Shown: positions 1 to 5,180 of the stretch, in pieces | Layout: each line of letters begins with the position of its first letter | Position numbering within the stretch: the first letter of the stretch is position 1 | Virus record (IMG/VR): IMGVR_UViG_3300006101_000068 | Span: 1-23,934 of that record | DNA: 23,934 nt | Origin: a virus | Direction: 5' to 3' (one strand) | Program-made: the position numbers and the translations under genes | The notes under the pieces: generated by a model | Database searches by the model: none | Seen by the model: the letters and a program-made list of their open reading frames with translations, nothing else | Told to the model about the DNA's origin: nothing

Positions 1-11
1 TCTTTAGTCAT
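1..11 (-). CDS. start of a downstream gene, cut by the window edge
   Basis: The stop TGA of the preceding gene (10-8) overlaps an ATG at 11-9, giving the ATGA junction used throughout this operon. Only the codons for Met-Thr-Lys are visible before the window ends. The call rests on the junction pattern alone; nothing can be said about the product. Confidence 0.4.
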
Positions 12-262
12 TTCGCATCCTCCCAAATCCATCCCAACAATTCAGTTGTGTTTTTGATTTGTTTATCCGTTGGTTTTTGAAACATTGCAAATTTTGTTGT
101 AGGCCCACCACCATACAAACACCAATAACCAACTGGGTCAGGAGGTTTGTAAAAGGTAACAACTCCTTTAGCCGTTCCTATGCCTACATCCCCAGTTACA
201 GGGTCTATTCTTAACCTAGTGTCTAACTCACCATTTTCTTTATATGTTGGTAATGGATTCAT
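8..262 (-). CDS. hypothetical protein, 84 aa
   Basis: A small soluble protein of unknown function. I chose the ATG at 262 because a very good ribosome binding site (AGGAGA, 6 nt spacing) precedes it; the open frame extends upstream to about 313 but has no such signal there. The protein opens with MNPLPTYKENGEL, has a Gly/Val-rich middle (DPVTGDVGIG) and an aromatic Gly-rich stretch (YWCLYGGGPTTKF) near residue 50. I see no membrane segment. It overlaps the end of the tiny zinc-ribbon gene upstream by 23 nt. CAG/CTG is more frequent here than in most of the window, so it may be a newer arrival, but the sample is small. Confidence 0.75.
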   Translation of the reverse strand: MNPLPTYKENGELDTRLRIDPVTGDVGIGTAKGVVTFYKPPDPVGYWCLYGGGPTTKFAMFQKPTDKQIKNTTELLGWIWEDAK

Positions 263-362
263 GTTTTTTCTCCTTGCATTTATGAAACGGCATAACACGA
301 CCAATCCAGCCAATCAATTCACCACATTTTTGGCAACAATAAGATGGATAATTGGTTTTCAT
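240..362 (-). CDS. tiny zinc-ribbon-like protein, 40 aa
   Basis: A 40-residue frame starting at the ATG at 362-360, which overlaps the stop of the preceding gene as ATGA. Visible metal-binding candidates are the CCQKCG knuckle (C9, C10, C13) and H28-K-C30 near residue 30, with GWIGR between them. This CxxCG...HxC layout fits a minimal zinc-binding fold. Such very small Cys proteins recur in phage early operons, but I cannot name a family. The start codon, operon position and cysteine pattern support a real gene; partners and function are unknown. Confidence 0.6.
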   Translation of the reverse strand: MKTNYPSYCCQKCGELIGWIGRVMPFHKCKEKKHESITNI

Positions 363-583
363 TCTTGTCCCCTTGCTCGGATTCGACTAGCCATTACACG
401 TTCAAAATATTCTTCACATAATTTTGCACATTCCTCACGCTCTGCCAAAACCGCCAATCGGATCATTTCGTCAATTTCCCATCGGCGCAATGAAACCAAT
501 TGGCTGTCTTTAGATGGCGTAAGTTGTAAATCAATCTTTGCAAGCATACGCTCAAATTCCTCATTTTCCGGCGTTTTTTCCAT
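359..583 (-). CDS. hypothetical helical protein, 74 aa
   Basis: Starts at ATG 583-581, three bases after the TGA of the SSB-tailed gene, so translation is probably coupled; a TTG two codons upstream is the alternative start. The product is highly charged and mostly helical: an acidic start (MEKTPENEEFERML), then the helix WEIDEMIRLAVLAEREECAK and a basic C-terminus (RIRARGQE). The AEREECAKLCEEY segment is a common short motif in small phage early proteins of unknown function. I see no catalytic motif or membrane segment. Confidence 0.75.
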   Translation of the reverse strand: MEKTPENEEFERMLAKIDLQLTPSKDSQLVSLRRWEIDEMIRLAVLAEREECAKLCEEYFERVMASRIRARGQE

Positions 584-585
584 GA

Positions 586-849
586 TCAAAACGGCACATC
601 GTCATCCATAGCACTTACCCCACGCCCCATTGGCCGGCCGCCTTGTGGGGCCGCGTAAGGCGTTTCTATGGGGTCATTCATGTAGGCCCATCCATCCCAA
701 CCGCCAACCGGCACGCAATCGATTTTTAACATTGCGCCGTTTTTAGTATCAATCACCGATCCAATCTTTTGATAGCGGTTTTTCTGTTGGCCATCCTTGT
801 TGGTATAGGTTCCGCTTATAACTTTGATTTCCTTTAATACCTTGCTCAT
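586..849 (-). CDS. small SSB-like protein with acidic DDDVPF tail, 87 aa
   Basis: The last six residues, DDDVPF, closely match the C-terminal tip of bacterial single-stranded-DNA-binding protein (DDDIPF in E. coli), the peptide that docks SSB partners. The body is short: a beta-rich N-terminal part with TNKDGQQKNRYQKIGSV and a Trp-rich stretch (GGWDGWAYM) around residues 50-57, followed by a Gly/Pro/Arg-rich linker. At 87 residues it is about half the length of cellular SSB, so a full OB fold is not assured. It lies directly after the YqaJ-type exonuclease (4-nt overlap) with a good ribosome binding site (AAGGA), which suits a role in recombination or replication. The tail is observed; ssDNA binding is inferred. 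Confidence 0.7.
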   Translation of the reverse strand: MSKVLKEIKVISGTYTNKDGQQKNRYQKIGSVIDTKNGAMLKIDCVPVGGWDGWAYMNDPIETPYAAPQGGRPMGRGVSAMDDDVPF

Positions 850-1457
850 TTGAATTTCCTTAATATTTCAACTTTTTTCGTAACTTCATCCAAAAACTGT
901 GTAATTTCTAATTCCAACATCCGCACATACGTTGGATCGTATTCAACCCTTTCAATAAATATTTGTAGATTTTCCGGAAACCGCGGATCATAGCTAACAA
1001 AATCACACCAATTGCGGCCGGTGCAAGCCATTTGCCACATCATTTGTGGAATGTATTTAGCCGGCACCTTTTGCGTTAGCATGGTTTCCATGTGTGTGGC
1101 GCTATTGGGGCATTTCACCTCGATCAACCCATCCATGCCCACCAATCCATCGGGGCTTGCGCCTGACATTTCTATTGTTGGGTGATCCACAAAGCCGGTT
1201 TCGTTAACAAATAGCCCACGTTTCAATTCATAGGCTTGCCGCGCCATTGGTTCCGTTTCCGTGCCCCATTGCATCGCGGCATTGGTGTAGCTTTCCGCTT
1301 GTTTGTTGGTTAGCCTTTCCAACACCAATTGTGTTGAATAGTTTTCGCGGCTTGCGCTTGGGCCGGTTTTTGTCTTTGCAATCACATCCGCCACGCGGCT
1401 TGCGGTTACTTTTCCAAGGCGTGCGGCAAACCATTCATCCGATCTTTGTTCCATCAT
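846..1457 (-). CDS. YqaJ-type viral recombinase / lambda-exonuclease-like nuclease, 203 aa
   Basis: Predicted 5'-3' double-strand exonuclease that makes 3' overhangs for single-strand annealing. The N-terminal QRSDEWFAARLGKVTAS is the typical YqaJ/lambda-exonuclease opening. The PD-(D/E)xK metal site is visible as SPDG (D103) followed by LIEVKCP (E113 and K115). A hydrophobic KYIPQMMWQMA helix follows, as in the family, and the length is normal. I start at 1457 because that ATG overlaps the previous stop as ATGA and has GAGG upstream; the frame is open further upstream without a better signal. In the same operon as ERF and the SSB-tailed protein, it likely works in a Red-like recombination pathway. 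Confidence 0.9.
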   Translation of the reverse strand: MMEQRSDEWFAARLGKVTASRVADVIAKTKTGPSASRENYSTQLVLERLTNKQAESYTNAAMQWGTETEPMARQAYELKRGLFVNETGFVDHPTIEMSGASPDGLVGMDGLIEVKCPNSATHMETMLTQKVPAKYIPQMMWQMACTGRNWCDFVSYDPRFPENLQIFIERVEYDPTYVRMLELEITQFLDEVTKKVEILRKFK

Positions 1458-1798
1458 AGTAACCTCATTATGTGAATTCCATCTTTCTTGCACTTGTATG
1501 TATACGATCCAACGCCCCAATTATCCGATGCGTATCCGCAAATAGCGCCCGATAGCCGGTCTTTATCGTAATTGTTATAGGGCACACATATTTCAATGCC
1601 CGTTAACAATTCGTTTAAATAAGGCGATATGTAGGTTTTCAATTCGCCCCATTTGTATTTGAATGATCTTTTCTTTTGGGGGATCGATTCAATGTTTCCA
1701 AATCTATGGCCATCGGGTGTGATGATTAGATATTGCACATTTAGGTTTTTTAATATCCTATCCGTTTTTCTAATTTGATCATCAAACAATGTTTTCAT
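1454..1798 (-). CDS. hypothetical protein, 114 aa
   Basis: An unrecognised soluble protein between two recombination genes. The N-terminal part is helical and charged. The segment YLIITPDGHRFGNIE around residues 23-37 looks like a beta hairpin, followed by the basic stretch PQKKRSFKYKWGEL and a C-terminal half with SGAICGYASDNWGVGSYTY. The mix of basic patches and aromatics would suit nucleic-acid binding, but there is no diagnostic motif. The start overlaps the upstream gene by 17 nt and the stop overlaps the YqaJ gene as ATGA. Similar small proteins occur in related early operons, but I know of no assigned function. Confidence 0.75.
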   Translation of the reverse strand: MKTLFDDQIRKTDRILKNLNVQYLIITPDGHRFGNIESIPQKKRSFKYKWGELKTYISPYLNELLTGIEICVPYNNYDKDRLSGAICGYASDNWGVGSYTYKCKKDGIHIMRLL

Positions 1799-1997
1799 TT
1801 TCCATATCCCTATAAATGTTTAATTCGGCAACAACCATATCGATCACATCGTATCTTTCAATTTCCATGAAATTTGACACACCAACCATTGTTTCAATCA
1901 ATGCCGCCAACGTGGTTGACATTTCTTGCCCCACAAATAATTGCATAATTTCTTCGTGCAATTGTTCTTTTGTTTTTTGTTTAACTTTTTTCATCAT
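1782..1997 (-). CDS. hypothetical acidic helical protein, 71 aa
   Basis: A short, mostly helical protein. It has a basic start (MMKKVKQKTKEQL), a Met-rich amphipathic middle and an acidic end (YRDMENENIV). The first ATG at 1997 overlaps the preceding stop as ATGA; a second Met codon follows at once. There are no cysteines, no membrane segment and no known motif. Its only context is the recombination/early operon. Confidence 0.7.
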   Translation of the reverse strand: MMKKVKQKTKEQLHEEIMQLFVGQEMSTTLAALIETMVGVSNFMEIERYDVIDMVVAELNIYRDMENENIV

Positions 1998-2323
1998 TCG
2001 GCCAATCTTAATTTGGGTTTTTTAACGGTGCGGTATTCAAAAATATCCGCATATCTAGGATTCATCAAGGCAAACAATCGGCAAAGATAAGGCGTGTGGT
2101 TGTTGTTCAATTTCCAAATCCCATTTTCGCTAAGTGCCGAATGGTGCCTTAACACCTCCAAGATCGTGCGCCCCGAATAGTGCTTATAGCCTTTGCGAAT
2201 GATTTTCATTGTTTCGTGTTGAAAAGCATCGTAAATGTGTTCGTTGTTCGGAAACCAACTAAAGAATTCATCACTAAATTGGCTTTCGTGATACAACATG
2301 ATTTGGATTCTTTCATCAATCAT
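1994..2323 (-). CDS. conserved-type phage hypothetical protein, 109 aa
   Basis: The start at 2323 is supported by GAGG six bases upstream; the frame runs further but without a signal. Visible features are FFSWFPNNEHIYDAF near the N-terminus, HYSGRTILEVLRHHSAL in the middle and NNNHTPYLCRLFALMNPRY towards the end. This pattern of aromatic and His-rich helices recurs in small proteins of phage early regions, and HYSxRTI...LRHH looks like a helix-turn-helix-sized unit. I know of no experimentally assigned function. The basic tail TVKKPKLRL could contact nucleic acid. The gene overlaps both neighbours. Confidence 0.75.
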   Translation of the reverse strand: MIDERIQIMLYHESQFSDEFFSWFPNNEHIYDAFQHETMKIIRKGYKHYSGRTILEVLRHHSALSENGIWKLNNNHTPYLCRLFALMNPRYADIFEYRTVKKPKLRLAE

Positions 2324-2465
2324 CGTTAACCTCGCATTTTTCGCATCCGGGGTGATCCGGATCAAGGCAATGTGGGTGCTTTAGCAATTCGTTTCGATAC
2401 GCGTTTTCGATTGCATCTTGTTCGCGCCAATAATCGCTTTCCGCGGCGTAATCACTATTCATCAT
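2316..2465 (-). CDS. small Cys/His protein, 49 aa
   Basis: A 49-codon frame that fills the gap between ERF and the 109-aa gene. Its ATG at 2465 overlaps the ERF stop as ATGA, and AAGG lies 7 nt upstream. The N-terminal half is acidic and aromatic (DYAAESDYWREQDAIE); the C-terminal half carries a compact metal-site candidate, HPHCLDPDHPGCEKC, with C33, H38, C41 and C44. Its stop overlaps the next start by 8 nt. Overlaps on both sides and the Cys/His cluster argue that it is real. Function unknown. Confidence 0.65.
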   Translation of the reverse strand: MMNSDYAAESDYWREQDAIENAYRNELLKHPHCLDPDHPGCEKCEVNDD

Positions 2466-3031
2466 GCGGGCACCTTTTCTTTCATTTCGTCTTTAACGGC
2501 AATCACGCGATCTTGGTGTGCTTTTTCGCTTTGGCACGCCTGAAATGCTATTCGATACGATGCCACTAATTGTTCCTGATTTTCCGCGTGGCGCATCTTT
2601 TCGATTAGCTTATCCAATTCTTTAACATTAACGTGGCTAACAATCTTTGTTTCCACTTTCTTGGATGCGTGGTTTCCGTCATCATCTTCCGGTGCAATCC
2701 CGCACGCGGCCATAAGCGAATAGCGCCGCGCATAGGTTAATGCCGATGCGTAGCCCTGTGGATCGGCCTTAACGGCGGGGAAATGCAACATACCGCATTC
2801 CAATCTTTCGCCGCTTTCGTGGATAAAGATTGTTTCCACAATCACGCCATCCGCACATTCGTAGGTTTTTTGTAATAAGAATATTCCGTTATCGTTTAGC
2901 GCATCAATCACCGCCTCCACACACCCCGCCAAATCAACATAGCGTGATTTAAAGTGTGGGTTGATGGATTGCTTTAGCGCGGGGTTAAATGCCTTTTGTG
3001 CTTTAACCAATGCTGTTGAAATGTTTTTCAT
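2462..3031 (-). CDS. ERF-family single-strand annealing recombinase, 189 aa
   Basis: Predicted to anneal complementary single strands, the role of P22 Erf, lambda Bet and RecT. Diagnostic ERF features are visible: AxKAFNPALK at the N-terminus, the HFKSRYVDLAG core around residues 26-36, the ERLECG strand, and the GYASALTYARRYSLMAACGI helix around residues 93-112, followed by an acidic PEDDDGN turn. The rest is a charged helical tail. AAAGGA lies 6 nt before the ATG. It is followed in the operon by a YqaJ exonuclease and a protein with an SSB tail, together a complete Red-like toolkit. Confidence 0.93.
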   Translation of the reverse strand: MKNISTALVKAQKAFNPALKQSINPHFKSRYVDLAGCVEAVIDALNDNGIFLLQKTYECADGVIVETIFIHESGERLECGMLHFPAVKADPQGYASALTYARRYSLMAACGIAPEDDDGNHASKKVETKIVSHVNVKELDKLIEKMRHAENQEQLVASYRIAFQACQSEKAHQDRVIAVKDEMKEKVPA

Positions 3032-3222
3032 GCGAAATCCTTTGTTATTTCTTTGATTTGCTCAATCGTTGATTCCAATTCCTGTTGCAAAAATTCAATT
3101 TCCTTGCAAAGTGATTCAACTTGTAATTTGTAATATCCGCTTTCAAATGCGTAATTGCTTTTGAATTGGTATTGGGCCATTGCGTCATCGCAATTTTTAA
3201 CAATGTTTTCAAATCTATTCAT
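3028..3222 (-). CDS. hypothetical coiled-coil protein, 64 aa
   Basis: The start at 3222 has GGAGG 8 nt upstream. The C-terminal two thirds form a probable coiled coil, with heptad-like spacing of Leu/Ile in LQVESLCKEIEFLQQELE and ESTIEQIKEI. The N-terminus contains NCDDAMAQYQFKSNYAFESGYY. Its stop overlaps the ERF start as ATGA, so the two are translationally coupled. It could be an oligomerising partner of ERF, but only position suggests this. Confidence 0.7.
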   Translation of the reverse strand: MNRFENIVKNCDDAMAQYQFKSNYAFESGYYKLQVESLCKEIEFLQQELESTIEQIKEITKDFA

Positions 3223-3223
3223 T

Positions 3224-3304
3224 TCATGGCCTCCACACAAACATATCTAACATAATGACAACAATTGCAATTGCGTATGCAAACAATTCAAGTTTCGTAA
3301 ACAT
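3224..3304 (-). CDS. candidate 26-aa single-pass membrane peptide
   Basis: A 26-codon frame fills the otherwise empty 65-nt gap between two genes. It overlaps the upstream gene's end by 17 nt and ends just before the next start. The peptide MFTKLELFAYAIAIVVIMLD followed by MFVWRP has one hydrophobic stretch of about 16 residues, enough for a membrane helix, and a short basic/Pro end. No strong ribosome binding site is visible, so translation would rely on coupling. The GGAGG of the next gene lies inside its last codons, so the region may simply be spacer. Confidence 0.4.
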   Translation of the reverse strand: MFTKLELFAYAIAIVVIMLDMFVWRP

Positions 3305-3491
3305 CTTGCGAATCGGTTTCTCTATGCAAGCCCCATATTCCATAGTATTCGGAAATGCGTCTTTCGTTGTTCTGTGGTATCTTTCCATTTAAATCACCTG
3401 TGATTGTTAGTGCTTGGTTGATGATGTGTGCGGGATATTGAATGCCAACCCGCACTTGATCTAGGATTAGGTTGGCTTGTTCTTTTGTCAT
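3288..3491 (-). CDS. hypothetical protein, 67 aa
   Basis: Small protein whose ATG shares its A with the preceding TAA (TAATG junction), so coupled translation is likely. It begins MTKEQANLILDQVRVGI, a helix, then QYPAHIINQALTITGDL and a polar C-terminus with two Tyr and Trp residues. There is no membrane segment, no cysteine and no recognised motif. It belongs to the short-gene cluster behind the second leftward promoter cassette. Confidence 0.65.
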   Translation of the reverse strand: MTKEQANLILDQVRVGIQYPAHIINQALTITGDLNGKIPQNNERRISEYYGIWGLHRETDSQDVYET

Positions 3492-3715
3492 TAATAATCT
3501 TGGCCATTGCGTGCGGGCGCGGCACCTAAGAATTCAACATTCAAAGGCGCATCGTATTTCCAAGAAACCGGTGTTTTATTTTCTTTAGATGTAAACATAA
3601 TAAAAGGGCGATTGCCTTTTAATAATTCACGGGCGCTATCTAAAGCATCTTGCACAGTTGCGTATTCAAAATGTTGCAATGTGTCTTGTGTTTCTAAAAT
3701 GTATGATTTTTTCAT
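3491..3715 (-). CDS. hypothetical protein, 74 aa
   Basis: First gene after the second leftward promoter/leader cassette (3727-3794). The N-terminal strand MKKSYILET is followed by the helix VQDALDSARELLKGNRPF and a second half with MFTSKENKTPVSWKYDAP. The alternating beta-alpha-beta look would suit a small single-domain protein; I recognise no family. The ribosome binding site is weak (AAAG), so the leader structure upstream may affect its translation. Confidence 0.7.
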   Translation of the reverse strand: MKKSYILETQDTLQHFEYATVQDALDSARELLKGNRPFIMFTSKENKTPVSWKYDAPLNVEFLGAAPARNGQDY

Positions 3716-3726
3716 CTTGCTACTTT

Positions 3727-3794
3727 CTTAAAAGACCGCTTACGATGTGTTGCGGCATGATTGTTATTGTATAGCCATCTAAACATCTAAACAT
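3727..3794 (-). promoter_or_regulatory. leftward promoter and leader, copy A
   Basis: Contains a -10 box TACAAT (3771-3766) within a block that matches copy B (4852-4873) at 20 of 22 positions. The -35 is weak (ATGTTT at 3794-3789, 17-bp spacer). Two CTAAACAT units follow each other with an 8-bp period inside the spacer/-35 region, a likely regulator site. Downstream, GCCGC (3756-3752) can pair with GCGGT (3739-3735) around a 12-nt loop, directly followed by CTTTTAAG. This lies in the 107-nt gap between the methyltransferase and the 74-aa gene and should drive the genes from 3715 leftward. Confidence 0.65.
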
Positions 3795-3822
3795 AGGACA
3801 AACCCTAATTTTTTAAAATAAA

Positions 3823-4809
3823 TTAAATATTGTTGTTTTTTTCACTATCGTTGATTTTTTGTGTTGCCTTGCGCCAATCGCCCTTGCAAAACACCAAAAC
3901 GTTTTGATGCACTTTGGCCATCTTTCGGCCTATTTCAAATTGCTTTGTCACGCGCATGGCGGCCGATCCAACCGATGTCGCTAGTATCGCCTCGTTATAT
4001 AGCCGTGCCCCGCATATTTCAAAGGCATTAATTGTTTCGCTAACAAAGTTTCTATAAAAGCCCTTTTTATCGCGGAAATCGCCCACCACAAAGCACGCAA
4101 ACGAATCATCCTTTAGCGCCCTAACGGATCGCCAAATAATCCGCCTATAAGCCGCTAGAAAGGCGTGGAAATCCATGTTTGATAAATCTTGTGGGTGATC
4201 CGAATACACCTCCAAATCGCCATAAGGCGGGCAACTAAAGATGAAATCCGCATCCGGCAATTTCGTTTCCATGCTATCGCCACAAACCCATTGGGGCTTA
4301 ATTTTTGTATTAATATCGTTGGCTTGGATGATATTGGCATCAATTTGTTCTTGCCTTAAATCACACCCCCAATAATTCCGCCCCATAGCACCCGCCACAA
4401 TCCCCCGCACCGATCCACCGGCAAAGGGATCAACCACTAAGCCGCCCAAAGGGCAAAACCATTTGTAGGCCAATTCCGATAGCACCGGATCAAACACCGA
4501 TGTTGCCCCAAGCCCTTGGGCACCGCCGCTTAGATCATTCTTTTTGATCCAATCCGTTGTATTAAATGTGTGCGCGTATTTTTTCCGGTTGTGATACCAA
4601 ATGGTGCTTTCGCTAGATTCCATTAGGTTTTCCCCCCGCCCCACCTCCGATTTAATCCCCAACGCAATCCACGCCCTTTTTCTTTCTTGCCATTCGCCCG
4701 ATTGGGCATTTAATATTGTGAATGGCGGCAATATAAAACGTTGGTTAATAACGCTTTCCGCATTAGGCTTAACAACATCGCCGAATAAATCAACACCATA
4801 TAAATCCAT
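3823..4809 (-). CDS. phage DNA methyltransferase (N6/N4 amino type), 328 aa
   Basis: Predicted S-adenosylmethionine-dependent DNA methyltransferase. Motif I for cofactor binding is VVDPFAGGS (residues 125-133) and the catalytic motif IV is FSCPPYGD (191-198), of the S/DPPY type used by N6-adenine and N4-cytosine enzymes. The order is motif I before motif IV. The N-terminal ILPPFTILNA...W.ERKRAW block and SVFDPVLSELAYKWF before motif I recur in a phage methylase family. There is no restriction partner, so protection from host restriction or regulation of phage DNA is more likely than a restriction-modification pair. I start at 4809 (AAGGA 7 nt upstream); the frame is open to about 4872, but that would run into the promoter. 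Target sequence unknown. Confidence 0.88.
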   Translation of the reverse strand: MDLYGVDLFGDVVKPNAESVINQRFILPPFTILNAQSGEWQERKRAWIALGIKSEVGRGENLMESSESTIWYHNRKKYAHTFNTTDWIKKNDLSGGAQGLGATSVFDPVLSELAYKWFCPLGGLVVDPFAGGSVRGIVAGAMGRNYWGCDLRQEQIDANIIQANDINTKIKPQWVCGDSMETKLPDADFIFSCPPYGDLEVYSDHPQDLSNMDFHAFLAAYRRIIWRSVRALKDDSFACFVVGDFRDKKGFYRNFVSETINAFEICGARLYNEAILATSVGSAAMRVTKQFEIGRKMAKVHQNVLVFCKGDWRKATQKINDSEKNNNI

Positions 4810-4817
4810 TTTGATTT

Positions 4818-4849
4818 CCTTAAAAAGACCACGATATGTGGATTGTGGT
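4818..4849 (-). promoter_or_regulatory. leader hairpin of the leftward operon, copy B
   Basis: ACCAC (4849-4845) can pair with GTGGT (4832-4828) around a 12-nt loop, followed at once by CTTTTTAAGG, which includes the methyltransferase ribosome binding site. Copy A at 3727-3756 has the same layout with changed but still pairing bases. A shorter alternative stem CCAC/GTGG with a 5-nt loop (4841-4829) is also possible. If transcription starts about 7 nt after the -10, part of the long 5' arm would not be transcribed, so the shorter stem may be the RNA form. It may act as an attenuator or a 5' mRNA stabiliser. Confidence 0.5.
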
Positions 4850-4851
4850 GT

Positions 4852-4880
4852 ATTGTATAGCCTACTAAACATCCATGCAA
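4852..4880 (-). promoter_or_regulatory. leftward early promoter
   Basis: TTGCAT (4880-4875), a 17-bp spacer and TACAAT (4857-4852) make a good sigma70-type promoter reading into the methyltransferase and the recombination operon. CTAAACATC lies in the spacer. The -35 is only three bases from the -35 of the divergent cro-type promoter, so one bound repressor could cover both. Confidence 0.75.
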
Positions 4881-4883
4881 TAG

Positions 4884-4912
4884 TTGATTTGTATATTTAA
4901 CTAAACTATAAT
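4884..4912 (+). promoter_or_regulatory. rightward promoter of the cro-like gene
   Basis: TTGATT (4884-4889), 17 bp and a perfect TATAAT (4907-4912). The expected start of transcription, about 7 nt on, falls at 4919-4920, the first base of the ATG at 4920. TAGTT (4881-4885) and AACTA (4899-4903) form an imperfect inverted repeat over the promoter, and a further CTAAAC unit lies at 4901-4906; both are operator candidates. Confidence 0.75.
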
Positions 4913-4919
4913 ATGGCTT

Positions 4920-5078
4920 ATGACATTAAACAAAGCAATCGAATGTGCCGGATCAAAGGCGGAATTGGCGCGTATCCTTGGAATAACTAGGGGCGCGGTT
5001 AGCCAATGGGTTGAAATCCCTATGGCCCGTGTGTGGCAATTACAACTTTTACATCCGGAATGGTTTTTGTTTAGTTGA
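4920..5078 (+). CDS. Cro/YdaS-like helix-turn-helix repressor, 52 aa
   Basis: A 52-residue DNA-binding protein of the Cro/YdaS type. The helix-turn-helix is plain: SKAELARILGITRGAVSQW (residues 12-30), with the classic Ala in helix 2, Gly in the turn and VSQW in the recognition helix. After it, IPMARVWQLQLLHPEWF is the usual second part of this family. It lies between divergent promoters, where lambdoid phages keep cro, and probably represses one or both of them. No Shine-Dalgarno can be placed, and the -10 ends 7 nt before the ATG, so the mRNA seems leaderless. An ATG at 4913 is out of frame and soon stops. No CI partner is seen in the window. Confidence 0.85.
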   Translation: MTLNKAIECAGSKAELARILGITRGAVSQWVEIPMARVWQLQLLHPEWFLFS

Positions 5079-5084
5079 TATAAT
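5076..5084 (+). promoter_or_regulatory. extended -10 promoter before the replication operon
   Basis: TGATATAAT is a perfect extended -10 (TGnTATAAT); its TGA is also the stop of the cro-like gene. No good -35 stands at the right distance, as is usual for this class. Transcription would start near 5091 and enter the structured leader at once. It would let the replication genes be transcribed independently of the upstream cro-type promoter. Confidence 0.55.
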
Positions 5085-5095
5085 GATTTGAAACG

Positions 5096-5153
5096 CGGCT
5101 AGGGTAGCTCCCGAAAAGACGATTCGTTACCGTCCTGCCGATGTTTTCTTTTT
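5096..5153 (+). promoter_or_regulatory. structured leader RNA with U-rich tail (attenuator candidate)
   Basis: The 102 nt between the cro-like and replication genes can fold into a nested structure. CGGC (5096-5099) pairs with GCCG (5137-5140), AGG (5101-5103) with CCT (5134-5136), GTA (5104-5106) with TAC (5128-5130), and CGAA (5112-5115) with TTCG (5123-5126) around a 7-nt loop. A T-rich run (5142-5153) follows within 2 nt, as in intrinsic terminators. It could be an attenuator, an antitermination RNA or a small RNA. The pairing was found by eye; no energy was computed. Confidence 0.5.
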
Positions 5154-5180
5154 AACGCAAACCGAAAAACGTAAGGTTAT

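Noticed and set aside
3223-3240. GGAGG followed by ATG at 3227, a three-codon start.
   Set aside because: ATG-AAA-TGA stops at once; the GGAGG serves the ATG at 3222.
4913-4990. Alternative ATG upstream of the cro-like gene.
   Set aside because: Out of frame with the helix-turn-helix and stops after 25 codons; it would also lie upstream of the expected transcription start.
5091-5160. Possible tRNA in the folded gap before the replication gene.
   Set aside because: There is no 7-bp acceptor stem, no T-loop consensus and no anticodon arm of the right size; the fold is a single nested rod.
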